Positions 24,371 to 33,123 of a stretch of DNA of 37,260 nt are shown piece by piece (position 1 is the stretch's first letter; every line of letters begins with the position of its first letter). This DNA comes from Phycisphaerales bacterium (GTDB lineage: Bacteria; Planctomycetota; Phycisphaerae; Phycisphaerales; SM1A02), in NCBI GenBank assembly GCA_028823105.1, contig JAPKCC010000024.1, positions 1-37,260 of the forward strand, given 5' to 3'. The notes beneath the pieces are model-generated. The model saw only the letters and a program-made list of their open reading frames with translations. It did not search any database and had not been told where the DNA came from. Position numbers and translations under genes: made by a program.

Positions 24371-25237
24371 ATGCCTCGCATTCTCACGATCTTCGGCCCC
24401 TTCCGGCTGCTTCTCATGATTCTCATGATCCTCATGTTTCTCATGTTTCTCATGGTCAGCGGCTGTGCGTCCAACGGCATTCAGGTTGGGGTTCAAAATC
24501 GCTCCGAACAGTACACGCAGATGCCGGAGCCTCAGTCGATCCTGAGTAGCAAGACGCCGCGTTGCGCCGTGCTCCCAACCTTCGCGTCCGGATCCAACAC
24601 AGGCATCGCCTCGTTCGCAAACGTCTCGTTCGCATACGTGGCACGGAAGCAGATCGAGGATGTCAACATCCTGTTCCACGCCGACGTCGTCAATCGCCTC
24701 AACCTGACGGGCGAAGTCGATCTTCTGAATCAACTGCTCGCCTCGATCGAACCTGGCGATTTCCTCGAACGGGACAAGTTGCAGCGGGTCGGAACATCTC
24801 TCGGCGTCGAATATCTCATTCTTCCTCGACTTGTCACCGTCATTACCGACAATGCCACCCGGCTCAGTTTCGCGGGACTTACCTTCATCAGAACCGGATG
24901 GACCACGATCGAGCTCGGATTGCAACTGTGGCACGCGCCAACCGGCCAGTTGGTCTGGCAGGCCACGGGAAGCGGTACGCTCGTGGGGGAAAACGTGATC
25001 GGAAGTTCACCGGCGATCCAGACCACGCTCGACGCTCTTCTCGCGGCGATGCTCATCGATTTCGTCGCCGGACGTTCCGAGTCGTGGATTTCCACGGATC
25101 TGCCCACGCCGACCATGCAAAAACTGCCACAGCCCCCCACCTTGATTGCCCCCGTTGATTCAAATCCCGCCAATGCGGCGGAACCGACGGCCGACCCAAA
25201 ATCTGCATCCCCGACACCGACGGCCGCCCAACCATGA
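24371..25237 (+). CDS. Lipoprotein with LMx-repeat signal peptide, possibly CsgG/LpoB-like
   Basis: 288 residues from ATG 24371; an in-frame ATG at 24353 and a TTG at 24338 are alternatives. The signal peptide core is five copies of Leu-Met-X (residues 15-29) encoded by a 9-bp tandem repeat, followed by lipobox VSGC with Cys32. The mature part has RCAVLPTFASGSNTG, ILFHADVVNRLNLTG, VGTSLGVEYLILPRLVTV, and TIELGLQLWHAPTGQLVWQA, a pattern resembling the envelope proteins of the CsgG/LpoB fold; that is an inference. The C-terminal 45 residues are rich in Pro, Ala and Thr. Its stop overlaps the ltaE start (ATGA). Copy-number change of the repeat would alter the hydrophobic core without shifting frame. 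Confidence 0.85.
   Translation: MPRILTIFGPFRLLLMILMILMFLMFLMVSGCASNGIQVGVQNRSEQYTQMPEPQSILSSKTPRCAVLPTFASGSNTGIASFANVSFAYVARKQIEDVNILFHADVVNRLNLTGEVDLLNQLLASIEPGDFLERDKLQRVGTSLGVEYLILPRLVTVITDNATRLSFAGLTFIRTGWTTIELGLQLWHAPTGQLVWQATGSGTLVGENVIGSSPAIQTTLDALLAAMLIDFVAGRSESWISTDLPTPTMQKLPQPPTLIAPVDSNPANAAEPTADPKSASPTPTAAQP
24413..24457. repeat. Five-copy 9-bp tandem repeat in a lipoprotein signal sequence
   Basis: CTCATG recurs exactly every 9 bases at 24413, 24422, 24431, 24440 and 24449. On the minus strand the units are ATGAGNNNC, the same pattern as the plus-strand units at 6904. In the gene they read Leu-Met-Ile, Leu-Met-Ile, Leu-Met-Phe, Leu-Met-Phe, Leu-Met-Val. Confidence 0.95.
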
Positions 25238-26295
25238 ACACCACCGAATTGAGCACTTCGATCGATCTTCGAAGCGACACCGTCACTCGTCCGACCGACG
25301 CCATGTGGGACGCGATGCGATCCGCACCGCTCGGCGATGACGTGCTTGGTGACGAACCGAGCGTGCAGGCGTTCGAAGAAGCCGTCGCCGAGAAGATCGG
25401 AAAGGAAGCGGCCCTCTTCACGCCCAGCGGGACCATGGCGAATCAACTCGCCATCCGCGGCGCATGCGAGGCCGGCGACGAGATCATCGCCCATCGTGAG
25501 AGTCACATCATCCACTACGAGACCGGAGGCCCTGCCGCACTTTCCGGGTGCATGGTGGCCGGGCTGGATGGCGATGCGGGCATGTTTGCGGCCGAGGCGG
25601 TGCATGCCGCGATTCGGCACCGCGACATCCATGCTCCTCGGTCCCGCATGCTCGTGGTCGAGAACACCCACAATCGTGGCGGCGGTTCCGTTTGGTCGAT
25701 GGAACGATTTCGCTCGGTCACTGATGCCGCCAGAGAACATCATCTTCATGTCCATGTCGACGGCGCCAGATTCTTCAATGCCGCGACCGCCGCGGGTTAC
25801 GAACCTTCCGAGTTCGCGGCACTGACGGACACCATGTCGATCTGCTTCTCCAAGGGGCTCGGCGCTCCGGTGGGAAGCGTACTCCTCGGCCCACGAAAAT
25901 TCATCGATCGATCACGACGGTTCCGGAAGATGCTCGGCGGCGGTATGCGCCAGTCGGGGATCCTCGCCGCCGCAGGTCATTACGCTCTAGACCATCACGT
26001 CGCCCGCCTCGCCGAGGACCACGCCAACGCCGTTCGACTGGCCGACGGACTCGCGAAGATACATGGCATCGACGTCGACTCACCCTTCGATGGCTTGCGC
26101 ACCAACATCGTCTTCTTCCGACCGGACCCCGCATGGGGCGGCGCCCCCGCCGTCGCAGAGCAACTCTCGGCTCGAGGCGTCAAGGTGCTTGCATTGGACC
26201 CGGACCGTATCCGTGCGATCACGCATCTGGACGTCGATGGAGCCGATATCGACCGGGCGATCGAGATCGTCGCCGGACTCGCCCACCCCGCGTGA
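25234..26295 (+). CDS. ltaE: Low-specificity L-threonine aldolase
   Basis: PLP enzyme that cleaves threonine or allo-threonine to glycine and acetaldehyde in the cytoplasm. 353 residues, typical length. Features are DLRSDTVTRPTDAMWDAM at the N-terminus, FTPSGTMANQLAI, HVDGARFFNA with the PLP aspartate D176, and the Schiff-base lysine K207 in CFSKGLGAPVGS. The start overlaps the lipoprotein stop (ATGA) and the stop overlaps the next gene's start (GTGA), so three genes are coupled. A beta-elimination role on other hydroxy-amino acids cannot be excluded. Confidence 0.94.
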   Translation: MNTTELSTSIDLRSDTVTRPTDAMWDAMRSAPLGDDVLGDEPSVQAFEEAVAEKIGKEAALFTPSGTMANQLAIRGACEAGDEIIAHRESHIIHYETGGPAALSGCMVAGLDGDAGMFAAEAVHAAIRHRDIHAPRSRMLVVENTHNRGGGSVWSMERFRSVTDAAREHHLHVHVDGARFFNAATAAGYEPSEFAALTDTMSICFSKGLGAPVGSVLLGPRKFIDRSRRFRKMLGGGMRQSGILAAAGHYALDHHVARLAEDHANAVRLADGLAKIHGIDVDSPFDGLRTNIVFFRPDPAWGGAPAVAEQLSARGVKVLALDPDRIRAITHLDVDGADIDRAIEIVAGLAHPA

Positions 26296-27005
26296 CGAAC
26301 CCTCGTCCCCAGGATCCACCTCCAGTGCCCGACACTCCACTCGCCGCCATCTTCGATCTCGACGGAACCCTCATCGACTCCTATGAAGCGCATCACCGCG
26401 CCTGGAAGGCGGTCTGCCTCGCGCATTCGATCGACCTCACCCCGGCGCAATTCGCCTGGAGCTTCGGCCGGACCAATCCCTCGATCATCGATCGCATCTG
26501 GCCCGATGCCGGACTTCCCGCCCCCGACGAGGAGTCGAGGAACGCCATCGCCGACGCGAAAGAGACGGACTTTCGTCGCGAACTCGAACAATCGTTTCCA
26601 ACCATGCTCGGCGCCCCCGGACTCCTTGCCGATCTCAGTCGCTCGGGCTGGCGGCTGGCGATTGGAACCAGCGCGCCTCGGGGAAATCTCGAGACTGCAT
26701 TGCGATATCTGCCACACGCGGATCAGTTCGATGCGACGGTCTGCGGCGACGAGGTCGTCCATGGCAAGCCTGATCCGGAGGTCTTCCTGCTCGCGGCGGA
26801 ACGGCTCGGGATCGAACCCCAGCGCTGCGTGGTAATCGAGGACGCCGGGCCGGGAATTGATGCGGCCCGCGCCGCCGGGATGACGTCCGTCGGGCTGGTC
26901 TCTACGGGGCGGACCCCCGACGAACTCGACCATGCACATCTGGTCGTTCGACAACTCACCGAGTTGAACTCCGAACGCCTTGAGGCCCTGATCCAAAACC
27001 GCTGA
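26292..27005 (+). CDS. HAD-superfamily hydrolase, beta-phosphoglucomutase/phosphatase-like
   Basis: About 237 residues from GTG 26292, which overlaps the ltaE stop as GTGA; GTG 26325 is another possible start. Motif I is FDLDGTLIDSYEAHHRAW, with the cap domain after it; motif II TSAPRG; the Lys of motif III in GKPDPEVFLLAAERLG; motif IV VIEDAGPGIDAARAAGM. The layout matches the beta-phosphoglucomutase and phosphoglycolate-phosphatase group. Substrate unknown. Coupling to ltaE suggests common expression more than a shared pathway. Confidence 0.9.
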   Translation: MTNPRPQDPPPVPDTPLAAIFDLDGTLIDSYEAHHRAWKAVCLAHSIDLTPAQFAWSFGRTNPSIIDRIWPDAGLPAPDEESRNAIADAKETDFRRELEQSFPTMLGAPGLLADLSRSGWRLAIGTSAPRGNLETALRYLPHADQFDATVCGDEVVHGKPDPEVFLLAAERLGIEPQRCVVIEDAGPGIDAARAAGMTSVGLVSTGRTPDELDHAHLVVRQLTELNSERLEALIQNR

Positions 27006-27085
27006 TTCGCATCCTGCCCTGATCTCGCCGGTTCTGTCCGATGCCGGCCCTTCGAATTTTCACTCCACGAAAGCCTGACTCCCGC

Positions 27086-28207
27086 ATGAATGACCCACGA
27101 TTCGATCGTCTTGCCGAACTGCTCACCACGCACTCCACGAGACTCGAAAAGGGCGAGCACGTCCTGATCGAGGCCTTCGATGTTCCCGAGGCGTTCCTCT
27201 GCGCGGTGATCAAGGCGGCCCGTGAATGTGGTGCCCACCCCCATGTCGCGATCCGCTCGACCCGCGTGCTTCGGGCGCTGGTGGACGGCGCGAGCGAATC
27301 GGGCATCGAGGCCTGGGCGGCGATCGACGAACATCGAATGAAGAAGATGGATGCTTACATCGGCGTTCGCGGTTCGGAGAACGCGTGTGAGATGGCCTCG
27401 GTCGACGAAGCATCGATGAGCCTGTTCGGTCGGAAGTATCAGAAGCCCGTGCATTTTGAGCAACGAGTCAAGCGGACGAAGTGGTGCGTGCTCCGATGGC
27501 CGACGCCTTCGATGGCCCAACTCGCTGGCATGAGCACCGACGAGTTCGAGGACTTCTACTTCCGGGTGTGCTGCCTCGACTATCGCCGCATGGCCGGAGC
27601 CGCAGCCGCCCTTCAGGTACGAATGCAAGGAGCCGAGCAGGTGCACATTCTCGGCCCCGGGGAGACGGATCTCCGCTTCAGCATCAAGGACATCCCGGCG
27701 GTCGCCTGCACGGGGGAAATGAACATTCCGGACGGCGAAGTCTTCACGTCACCCGTCCGCGACTCCGTCAACGGCGTGATCGCGTTCAACACCGCCACCA
27801 TCTACCACGGCGTTCCCTTCGAGAACGTCCGCCTTCGGTTCGAGAACGGGCGGATCGTCGAGTCTGGCGCGACGGTGGGCGGAGAACGCCTGAACGACAT
27901 CTTCGATGCTGATGAGGGAGCCCGATACATCGGCGAATTCGCCATCGGCTTCCACCCGCACATCCTCGATCCGATGAAGGACATCCTCTTCGATGAGAAG
28001 ATCGCCGGGAGTTTCCACTTCACGCCGGGCCAGGCCTACGAAGAGGCGGACAATGGGAATCGAAGCGAGATCCATTGGGACCTCGTCTGCATCCAGCGTC
28101 CCGAATATGGAGGCGGCGAAATTAGATTCGACCATGAGACCATCCGCAAGGACGGTCAATTCGTGGTCGACGATCTTCTCGCCCTGAATCCCGATCAACT
28201 CGGCTAG
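27086..28207 (+). CDS. M29-family aminopeptidase (leucyl/AmpS-like)
   Basis: Metal-dependent aminopeptidase, likely cytoplasmic, releasing N-terminal residues from peptides. 373 residues from ATG 27086; an upstream ATG at 27041 adds 15 residues without family support. M29 elements are visible: [16 protein letters not shown] (metal glutamates), [11 protein letters not shown], the [10 protein letters not shown] segment and the His-x-Asp in SEIHWDLVC. The N-terminal half has the alpha/beta fold of the family. The gene follows the HAD gene by 80 bases and is convergent with a small lipoprotein gene. Confidence 0.9.
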   Translation: MNDPRFDRLAELLTTHSTRLEKGEHVLIEAFDVPEAFLCAVIKAARECGAHPHVAIRSTRVLRALVDGASESGIEAWAAIDEHRMKKMDAYIGVRGSENACEMASVDEASMSLFGRKYQKPVHFEQRVKRTKWCVLRWPTPSMAQLAGMSTDEFEDFYFRVCCLDYRRMAGAAAALQVRMQGAEQVHILGPGETDLRFSIKDIPAVACTGEMNIPDGEVFTSPVRDSVNGVIAFNTATIYHGVPFENVRLRFENGRIVESGATVGGERLNDIFDADEGARYIGEFAIGFHPHILDPMKDILFDEKIAGSFHFTPGQAYEEADNGNRSEIHWDLVCIQRPEYGGGEIRFDHETIRKDGQFVVDDLLALNPDQLG

Positions 28208-28310
28208 CCTCCGAGCCATGACGCCTGCATGACGTCGCCGAGGTATCTGCAAGGCAACCCACGAAGATTCGAAATCGTCCGCCCGACCATGAACGAAACA
28301 GCGTTCGTCC

Positions 28311-28589
28311 TCAGCCTCCGTCGGGGAAGTCGCCGGAGTCCTCGAGTTCGCGGGCGGCCTTGTCATCGAAGACGGTGTCGGCTTGACGGGAGATGGCCGC
28401 CTGCCTGGCCTCCATGTCCGCGATGGTGTCCTCGGCGAACCCCTTGGCCTTCCCGAGGGTCGACTTCGGACCATCGTCGATCACCGGGCCGGGCCCCGCG
28501 ACCTCGGTGTCCTCGCAAGCGATCAGCGACATCGCCAGACCGATCATGGTGATCGACGCGACGCGGACGAGGGTGAGACGAACTTGCAT
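28311..28589 (-). CDS. Small lipoprotein of unknown function
   Basis: 92 residues from ATG 28589, with GGAG 7 bases before. Signal sequence LTLVRVASITMIGLAMSLIAC with lipobox LIAC and Cys25. The mature part is short, acidic and partly helical: GKAKGFAEDTIADMEARQAA, then ISRQADTVFDDKAARELED. No domain recognised. It is divergent from the PepSY-FKBP gene, with 157 bases between starts. A longer frame to 28685 lacks an SD and is not used. Confidence 0.8.
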   Translation of the reverse strand: MQVRLTLVRVASITMIGLAMSLIACEDTEVAGPGPVIDDGPKSTLGKAKGFAEDTIADMEARQAAISRQADTVFDDKAARELEDSGDFPDGG

Positions 28590-28746
28590 CTTGAATCTCC
28601 GAGGTGACTTCCGGCGGTTTTGAGCAACAATACCCGCGTATCTTGCACATCGCACCTTCCGGACCGGCCCGGACCGACCTACCATGCTCGCCCGTCGTCA
28701 CACGGCGACGATCTCCTTTTTTGGCTAGGACCCGGAGCAGACCGCG

Positions 28747-29610
28747 ATGTCCATGATCAACCTTCTTGCAGCCCTTCTGCCAAGCGCCACGCTACTTATG
28801 AGCAACCCACCCATCGATTCACCTGATTACACGTCCGTTCCGCCCGACCCCTACGAGGTCGAACAACGCCTCTCCGCGGCGCCCGTCAACGCCCAGGAAG
28901 CCGTCAAGCAGGCCGAAGCAAAGACCGGCGGCTCGGTCAGGAGTCTCACCACCAAATTCGATGGCGACACCCTCAACTATGAACTCATCGTGGTCCACAA
29001 CGGCGTGACCCGCAAGGTCACCGTCGACGGTGCCACCGGCGCAGTGACCGCACCGATGGTGACCATTCCCAATGCGATCCGCACCGCGATCGAAGCCAAC
29101 GATGGCCTGGTCAAGGCGGTCTTCGAGAACACCGATGCGGACCCACCGACGATCACCGTGGTCATGTACAACGAAGGCAAGCGACACGACGTGGTCGTTG
29201 ATGCGGTCAGTGGGAAGATGGTCTCCGACACCGTGGTCCCCCGATTCCCGGGCGCCGCAGTCGGTGATCGAGAGATGATCTCGATGGAGAGCGGGCTGAT
29301 GTACGTCGACCTCGAAGAGGGTGCCGGCGAGATGCCGCCGAATGCCAGTTCGAAGGTCTCGGTCCACTACACCGGCTGGCTCGTAGACGGCACCAAGTTT
29401 GATTCATCGGTGGACCGGGGGCAACCCACGGTCTTTCCGCTCAATGGTGTGATCAAGGGATGGACCGAGGGCGTCGGCGGCATGAAGGTCGGCGGAAAGC
29501 GGAAACTGATCATCCCCTTCGACCTCGCATACGGACCTGCAGGACGAGGACCCATTCCAGCTCGAGCAACGCTCATCTTCGATGTGGAACTCCTCAACAT
29601 CGAAGAATGA
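28747..29610 (+). CDS. PepSY-PepSY-FKBP fusion, peptidyl-prolyl isomerase
   Basis: 287 residues. After a weak hydrophobic N-terminus (residues 4-18) come two PepSY-like modules at 47-101 (VNAQEAVKQAEAKTGGSV, YELIVVHNGVTRKVTVDGAT) and 105-160 (TIPNAIRTAIEANDG, VVVDAVSGKMV). The C-terminal FKBP domain at 182-287 is canonical: VSVHYTGWLVDGTKFDSS, GVIKGWTEGVGGMKVGGKRK, PFDLAYGPAGRGPIPARATL, with FDVELL. It should be a proline isomerase in the envelope. PepSY modules are commonly protease-inhibitor or interaction domains, and joining two to an FKBP is unusual. The signal peptide is atypical (no basic start), so its location is less sure. GGAG lies 9 bases before ATG 28747. Confidence 0.9.
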   Translation: MSMINLLAALLPSATLLMSNPPIDSPDYTSVPPDPYEVEQRLSAAPVNAQEAVKQAEAKTGGSVRSLTTKFDGDTLNYELIVVHNGVTRKVTVDGATGAVTAPMVTIPNAIRTAIEANDGLVKAVFENTDADPPTITVVMYNEGKRHDVVVDAVSGKMVSDTVVPRFPGAAVGDREMISMESGLMYVDLEEGAGEMPPNASSKVSVHYTGWLVDGTKFDSSVDRGQPTVFPLNGVIKGWTEGVGGMKVGGKRKLIIPFDLAYGPAGRGPIPARATLIFDVELLNIEE

Positions 29611-29640
29611 GACGGAACCGAATACGGTGACGACAAGAAG

Positions 29641-29676
29641 ACGACGGCGTCGGGCCATGGAGCCCGACGCCGTCGT
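29641..29676. terminator. Strong hairpin terminator, probably bidirectional
   Basis: A perfect 15-bp GC-rich stem (29641-29655 with 29662-29676) and a 6-base loop, followed on the plus strand by TCTTTTC. It lies 30 bases after the FKBP stop and 78 bases after the rpiB stop on the opposite strand, so it may serve both convergent genes. The plus-strand U-tract is short. Confidence 0.85.
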
Positions 29677-29754
29677 TCTTTTCGTTCAAGCGATCCCTCT
29701 GGAATCGACCCTCGGGTGATCTGCCGCCGTTCGACGCAAAGCCCGTCGTGACGC

Positions 29755-30234
29755 TCAGTCGGTGGACACCTGCATCGCTTTGAATTCCGCGGTGCGAGAC
29801 TCGATCGACGCGACCTTCGCGAGTCGGCGGGCGTGCCGCGCCTCGCCGGTGTATGCCGCTGCGAGATAGCCGCGGACCATGTCCTCTGCAAGGGCGGATC
29901 CCACGATTCGGCCACCGAGCACAAGGATGTTCATGTCGTCATGCTCGACTCCTTGATGCGCCGAGTAGTAGTCTTCGCAGTTGGCGGCCCGGATTCCGGG
30001 GACCTTGTTCGCCGCGACGCTCGCACCAACGCCAGAGCCGCAGAGCATGATGCCGCGATCGACCCGCCCGGTGATGATCTCGATCGCGACCTTCTCGGCG
30101 AAGTCTGGATAGTCGACGCTCTCCGTCGAATGCGTCCCGACATCGACGACCTGATGTCCGAGCGACTCGACAAAGATCCGAAGCTGCTCCTTCAGTTCGA
30201 AGCCCGCGTGGTCCGATCCCATGGCGATCTTCAC
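29755..30234 (-). CDS. rpiB: Ribose-5-phosphate isomerase B
   Basis: Interconverts ribose-5-phosphate and ribulose-5-phosphate in the non-oxidative pentose phosphate pathway. 159 residues, typical RpiB size. Motifs are MGSDHAGFELKEQLRIFV at the N-terminus, GTHSTESVDYPDFAEKVA, GIMLCGSGVGASVAANKV with the catalytic cysteine, and DDMNILVLGGRIVG. The start is GTG 30234, overlapping the transketolase stop (GTGA), so it is translationally coupled to tkt. Frames further upstream are inside tkt. Confidence 0.96.
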   Translation of the reverse strand: MKIAMGSDHAGFELKEQLRIFVESLGHQVVDVGTHSTESVDYPDFAEKVAIEIITGRVDRGIMLCGSGVGASVAANKVPGIRAANCEDYYSAHQGVEHDDMNILVLGGRIVGSALAEDMVRGYLAAAYTGEARHARRLAKVASIESRTAEFKAMQVSTD

Positions 30235-32366
30235 GAAGATGCTCCCGCCATGCGATCGATGGTCCGCCGCGCGGCAGCCACGATGTTCTCGGGTTCGAAC
30301 CCGAACTCTCGCTGGAGCTCGGCGATCGGAGCACTGGCCCCGAATCGAGTCATGCCGATGATCTCGCCGTCGATGCCTGCATATCGCTCCCAGCCGAAGG
30401 TTGCGGCCTGCTCGACACAGACTCGTGCCCGAATCGCCGGTGGAATCACCGACGATCGATACTCCTCGCTCTGCCGCTCGAAGAGCGTCCAGCAAGGAAG
30501 ACTCACGACCCGACTGCGAACGCCATCCGCCGCGAGCGTGTCGTGAGCTTCGAGGCACGGATGCACTTCACTGCCCGTGGCGATGAGGATCACCTCGGGT
30601 TCGCCGTCGCAATCCGCCAGGACGTATCCGCCTCGTTCGACGCCCTTCGCGGAACCGTACTTCGTCCGATCGAGGGTCGGGAGATTCTGCCGAGACAACG
30701 CCAGGAGCACCGGCTCATGCTTCATCGGCATGAACGTCCGCCAGCACTCGGTCACCTCGTTCGCGTCACATGGACGGAACACCATGATGCCCGGCATTGC
30801 CCGCAGTGACGGAATTTGCTCGATGGGCTGATGGGTCGGGCCATCCTCGCCGAGGCCGATGGAGTCATGGGTGAATATGTAAATCACCGGAATCTCCATC
30901 AACGCACTGAGGCGGATCGCCGCCCGACAGTAATCGCTGAAGATCAGGAATCCCGATCCATAACTTCGGACCTTCGAGAGCGAGAGCCCGTTGCAGGCCG
31001 CGGCCATCGCGAACTCGCGGATGCCGAAGTGGAGATTCCGGCCGCCGTAATCGCCGGCCGCGGATCCGAAGCCGTCCGGCCGCTGGAAACTCCCCGCCTC
31101 CGGATCGGTGATCAAGGTTTTCGTACTCGGTGCGAGGTCGGCCGCACCGCCGATCAACCAGGGTACTTTTGCCGCCACCGCGTTGAGCACCTTGCCGTTG
31201 GAGGAACGCGTCGCCATCCCCTTCTCATCCGCGGGGAACTCGACGAGGTCGGCATCCCATCCTTCGGGGAGTTCGCGACGCTGCATGCAAAGAAGTTCTT
31301 CGGCGAGCTCGGGATACTCAACCTTATAGCGATCGTAGAGCTCGAACCAAGCGTCGCGTCCCGCCTTGCCGCGGGCGCCGACCAGTTCCTGGAATCGTTC
31401 CATCACGCCGTCGGGCACCAAGAACTTCGCGTCTGGCGGCCAGCCATAGGCTTCCTTGACGAGTCGGATCTCATCCTCGCCGAGCGGCTCACCATGCGCG
31501 GAGGAGGTGTCCTGCTTGTGCGGGGATCCCCAGCCGATGTGGCTGTCCACGATGATGATCGTCGGGCGATCATCGGTGGCGTCGAAGATCTTGAAGCACT
31601 GCGAGAGACGGTCGACGTCGTTCGCGTCACCCACCCGCAGCACGTTCCATCCGTAGCCGAGGAATCGAGTCGCGACATCATCGCCGTAGGCAAGGTCGGT
31701 ATGCCCTTCGATCGTGATGTGGTTGTTGTCGTAAATCCAGCAGAGATTGCTGAGACCGAGGTGACCTGCCAGCGACGCCGCTTCGTTGGAGACACCCTCC
31801 ATCAGACATCCGTCACCGCAGATCGCGAAGGCGGAGAAGTCGAAGAGTTCAAACCCAGGCCGGTTGTAACGCGCTCCAGTCCAACGGGAGGCCATTGCCA
31901 TGCCGACGCTGGTGGCGATCCCCTGCCCGAGCGGGCCCGTCGTGGTCTCGATACCGCTGGTCCAGCGATACTCCGGATGACCGGGGCACTTCGAATCCAT
32001 CTGCCTGAATCGTTCGATGTCGGCGAGCGTGACCGCCGGATTGCCGGTGGTCTCATACTTGGGGTTGACCGCTTTCACCCCCGCGAGGTGCAGGATCGAA
32101 TACAGGAGCATCGACGCGTGGCCGTTGCTGAGTACGAAGCGATCGCGGTTAGGCCAGATGGGATCCGCGGGGTCGTAGTTCAGTCGGTGCTGCCAGAGCG
32201 TGTACGCGACCGGGGCCAGCGCCATCGGTGTACCCGGATGACCACTGTTGGCCGCCTGAACTGCATCCATCGACAGCGTCCGAATGGTGTTGATGGCGAG
32301 CGCATCGATGTCTGGCACATCTCCTGGCGTACCCGCAAACGGTCGATCGGTATTTGTCTTGGTCAT
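30231..32366 (-). CDS. tkt: Transketolase
   Basis: Thiamine-diphosphate enzyme of the pentose phosphate pathway and Calvin-type rearrangements; transfers two-carbon units between sugars. 711 residues, longer than the usual 660-670. Motifs are NSGHPGTPMALAP, the ThDP-binding GDGCLMEGVSNEAASLAGHLG with NNHITIEG, the pyrimidine-domain HDSIGLGEDGPTHQPIEQ, and a C-terminal domain with LIATGSEVHPCLEAHD. ATG 32366 has a clear AGGAG 8 bases before; the frame running on to 32663 has no such signal. It forms a two-gene unit with rpiB. Confidence 0.96.
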   Translation of the reverse strand: MTKTNTDRPFAGTPGDVPDIDALAINTIRTLSMDAVQAANSGHPGTPMALAPVAYTLWQHRLNYDPADPIWPNRDRFVLSNGHASMLLYSILHLAGVKAVNPKYETTGNPAVTLADIERFRQMDSKCPGHPEYRWTSGIETTTGPLGQGIATSVGMAMASRWTGARYNRPGFELFDFSAFAICGDGCLMEGVSNEAASLAGHLGLSNLCWIYDNNHITIEGHTDLAYGDDVATRFLGYGWNVLRVGDANDVDRLSQCFKIFDATDDRPTIIIVDSHIGWGSPHKQDTSSAHGEPLGEDEIRLVKEAYGWPPDAKFLVPDGVMERFQELVGARGKAGRDAWFELYDRYKVEYPELAEELLCMQRRELPEGWDADLVEFPADEKGMATRSSNGKVLNAVAAKVPWLIGGAADLAPSTKTLITDPEAGSFQRPDGFGSAAGDYGGRNLHFGIREFAMAAACNGLSLSKVRSYGSGFLIFSDYCRAAIRLSALMEIPVIYIFTHDSIGLGEDGPTHQPIEQIPSLRAMPGIMVFRPCDANEVTECWRTFMPMKHEPVLLALSRQNLPTLDRTKYGSAKGVERGGYVLADCDGEPEVILIATGSEVHPCLEAHDTLAADGVRSRVVSLPCWTLFERQSEEYRSSVIPPAIRARVCVEQAATFGWERYAGIDGEIIGMTRFGASAPIAELQREFGFEPENIVAAARRTIDRMAGASS

Positions 32367-32571
32367 TCGTGATTCTCCTACCCAATCCCAACTCGCTTCC
32401 AGAAGCCCCTCGCTGGGACCCTTGTCGTGCCATGGTACAGAGGCGGCATTGATGTCACCCGAAGGGCGAAACTGTGGCCCGGGCCGGTCGATCGGTCGAT
32501 GATTGGAGAGAACCGCCCGCCCCTCGTTTCCGGGCCGACCCGATCCAAATCCAATCCGAAGGAATGCTCCG

Positions 32572-33078
32572 ATGCGATATCCCGTCCTCCTGCTCACCTT
32601 GCTCGCTGCCACAGGATGTTCCACCTCGAAGCAAGCCGAACCAGTCATCTGGGCAGGCGCCATGCAGGATCAGAACTACGAGATCAAGGGCAAGCCCCAA
32701 GCGGCACCGCCAGCAGCTCCGCAGGCCGGCGGAGAAGTGAATCCTCAGTCCCTCGCGGCCCAGGCGATCGGCTCCCCTCAGGTGCACTACCACTATCACG
32801 TTCACAATCATCACTATCCCGGCGGGTCCTACTCGATCGCCGGGATGCCTCAGATGACCACCAGCATGAACGGGTACGCCCATCCGGCGTACATGGTCCC
32901 TCACCATGCCGCGATGCAAAATCCGGCGAGCCCCTACGCCAACAATCCGAATGATGGGAATGCCGCCAATCCCTACACCAGTAGCACGCTGGGTGGGAAT
33001 CGCAACGGCGGTTCAAGTTGGGCGCCCGGTGACTTCAATCCCTGGGCCAACAACGGAACCGGCTCGATCAACGAGTGA
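32572..33078 (+). CDS. Lipoprotein with a His/Tyr-rich motif, unknown function
   Basis: 168 residues from ATG 32572 (AAGGAA, 7 bases upstream). Signal peptide MRYPVLLLTLLAATGC with Cys16. The mature part is low in hydrophobicity and rich in Pro, Ala, Asn and Gly, with a striking HYHYHVHNHHY cluster at 72-82 that could bind metal. The C-terminal half, NNPNDGNAANPYTSSTLGG and similar, looks disordered. No family recognised. It is divergent from tkt, with 205 bases between starts, and is followed by a perfect hairpin. Confidence 0.8.
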   Translation: MRYPVLLLTLLAATGCSTSKQAEPVIWAGAMQDQNYEIKGKPQAAPPAAPQAGGEVNPQSLAAQAIGSPQVHYHYHVHNHHYPGGSYSIAGMPQMTTSMNGYAHPAYMVPHHAAMQNPASPYANNPNDGNAANPYTSSTLGGNRNGGSSWAPGDFNPWANNGTGSINE

Positions 33079-33123
33079 TCCGACGCCGTCATCGACCCTT
33101 GTGGTCGACACAGAAATCCGACC

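Noticed and set aside
24193-24480. Minus-strand frame with Met-Arg-Asn/Met-Arg-Ile repeats
   Set aside because: Antisense reading of the lipoprotein signal repeat; no SD and no support.
30816-32372. 518-residue plus-strand open frame across transketolase
   Set aside because: Antisense to tkt, whose motifs are unmistakable; long antisense frames are common at this GC content.
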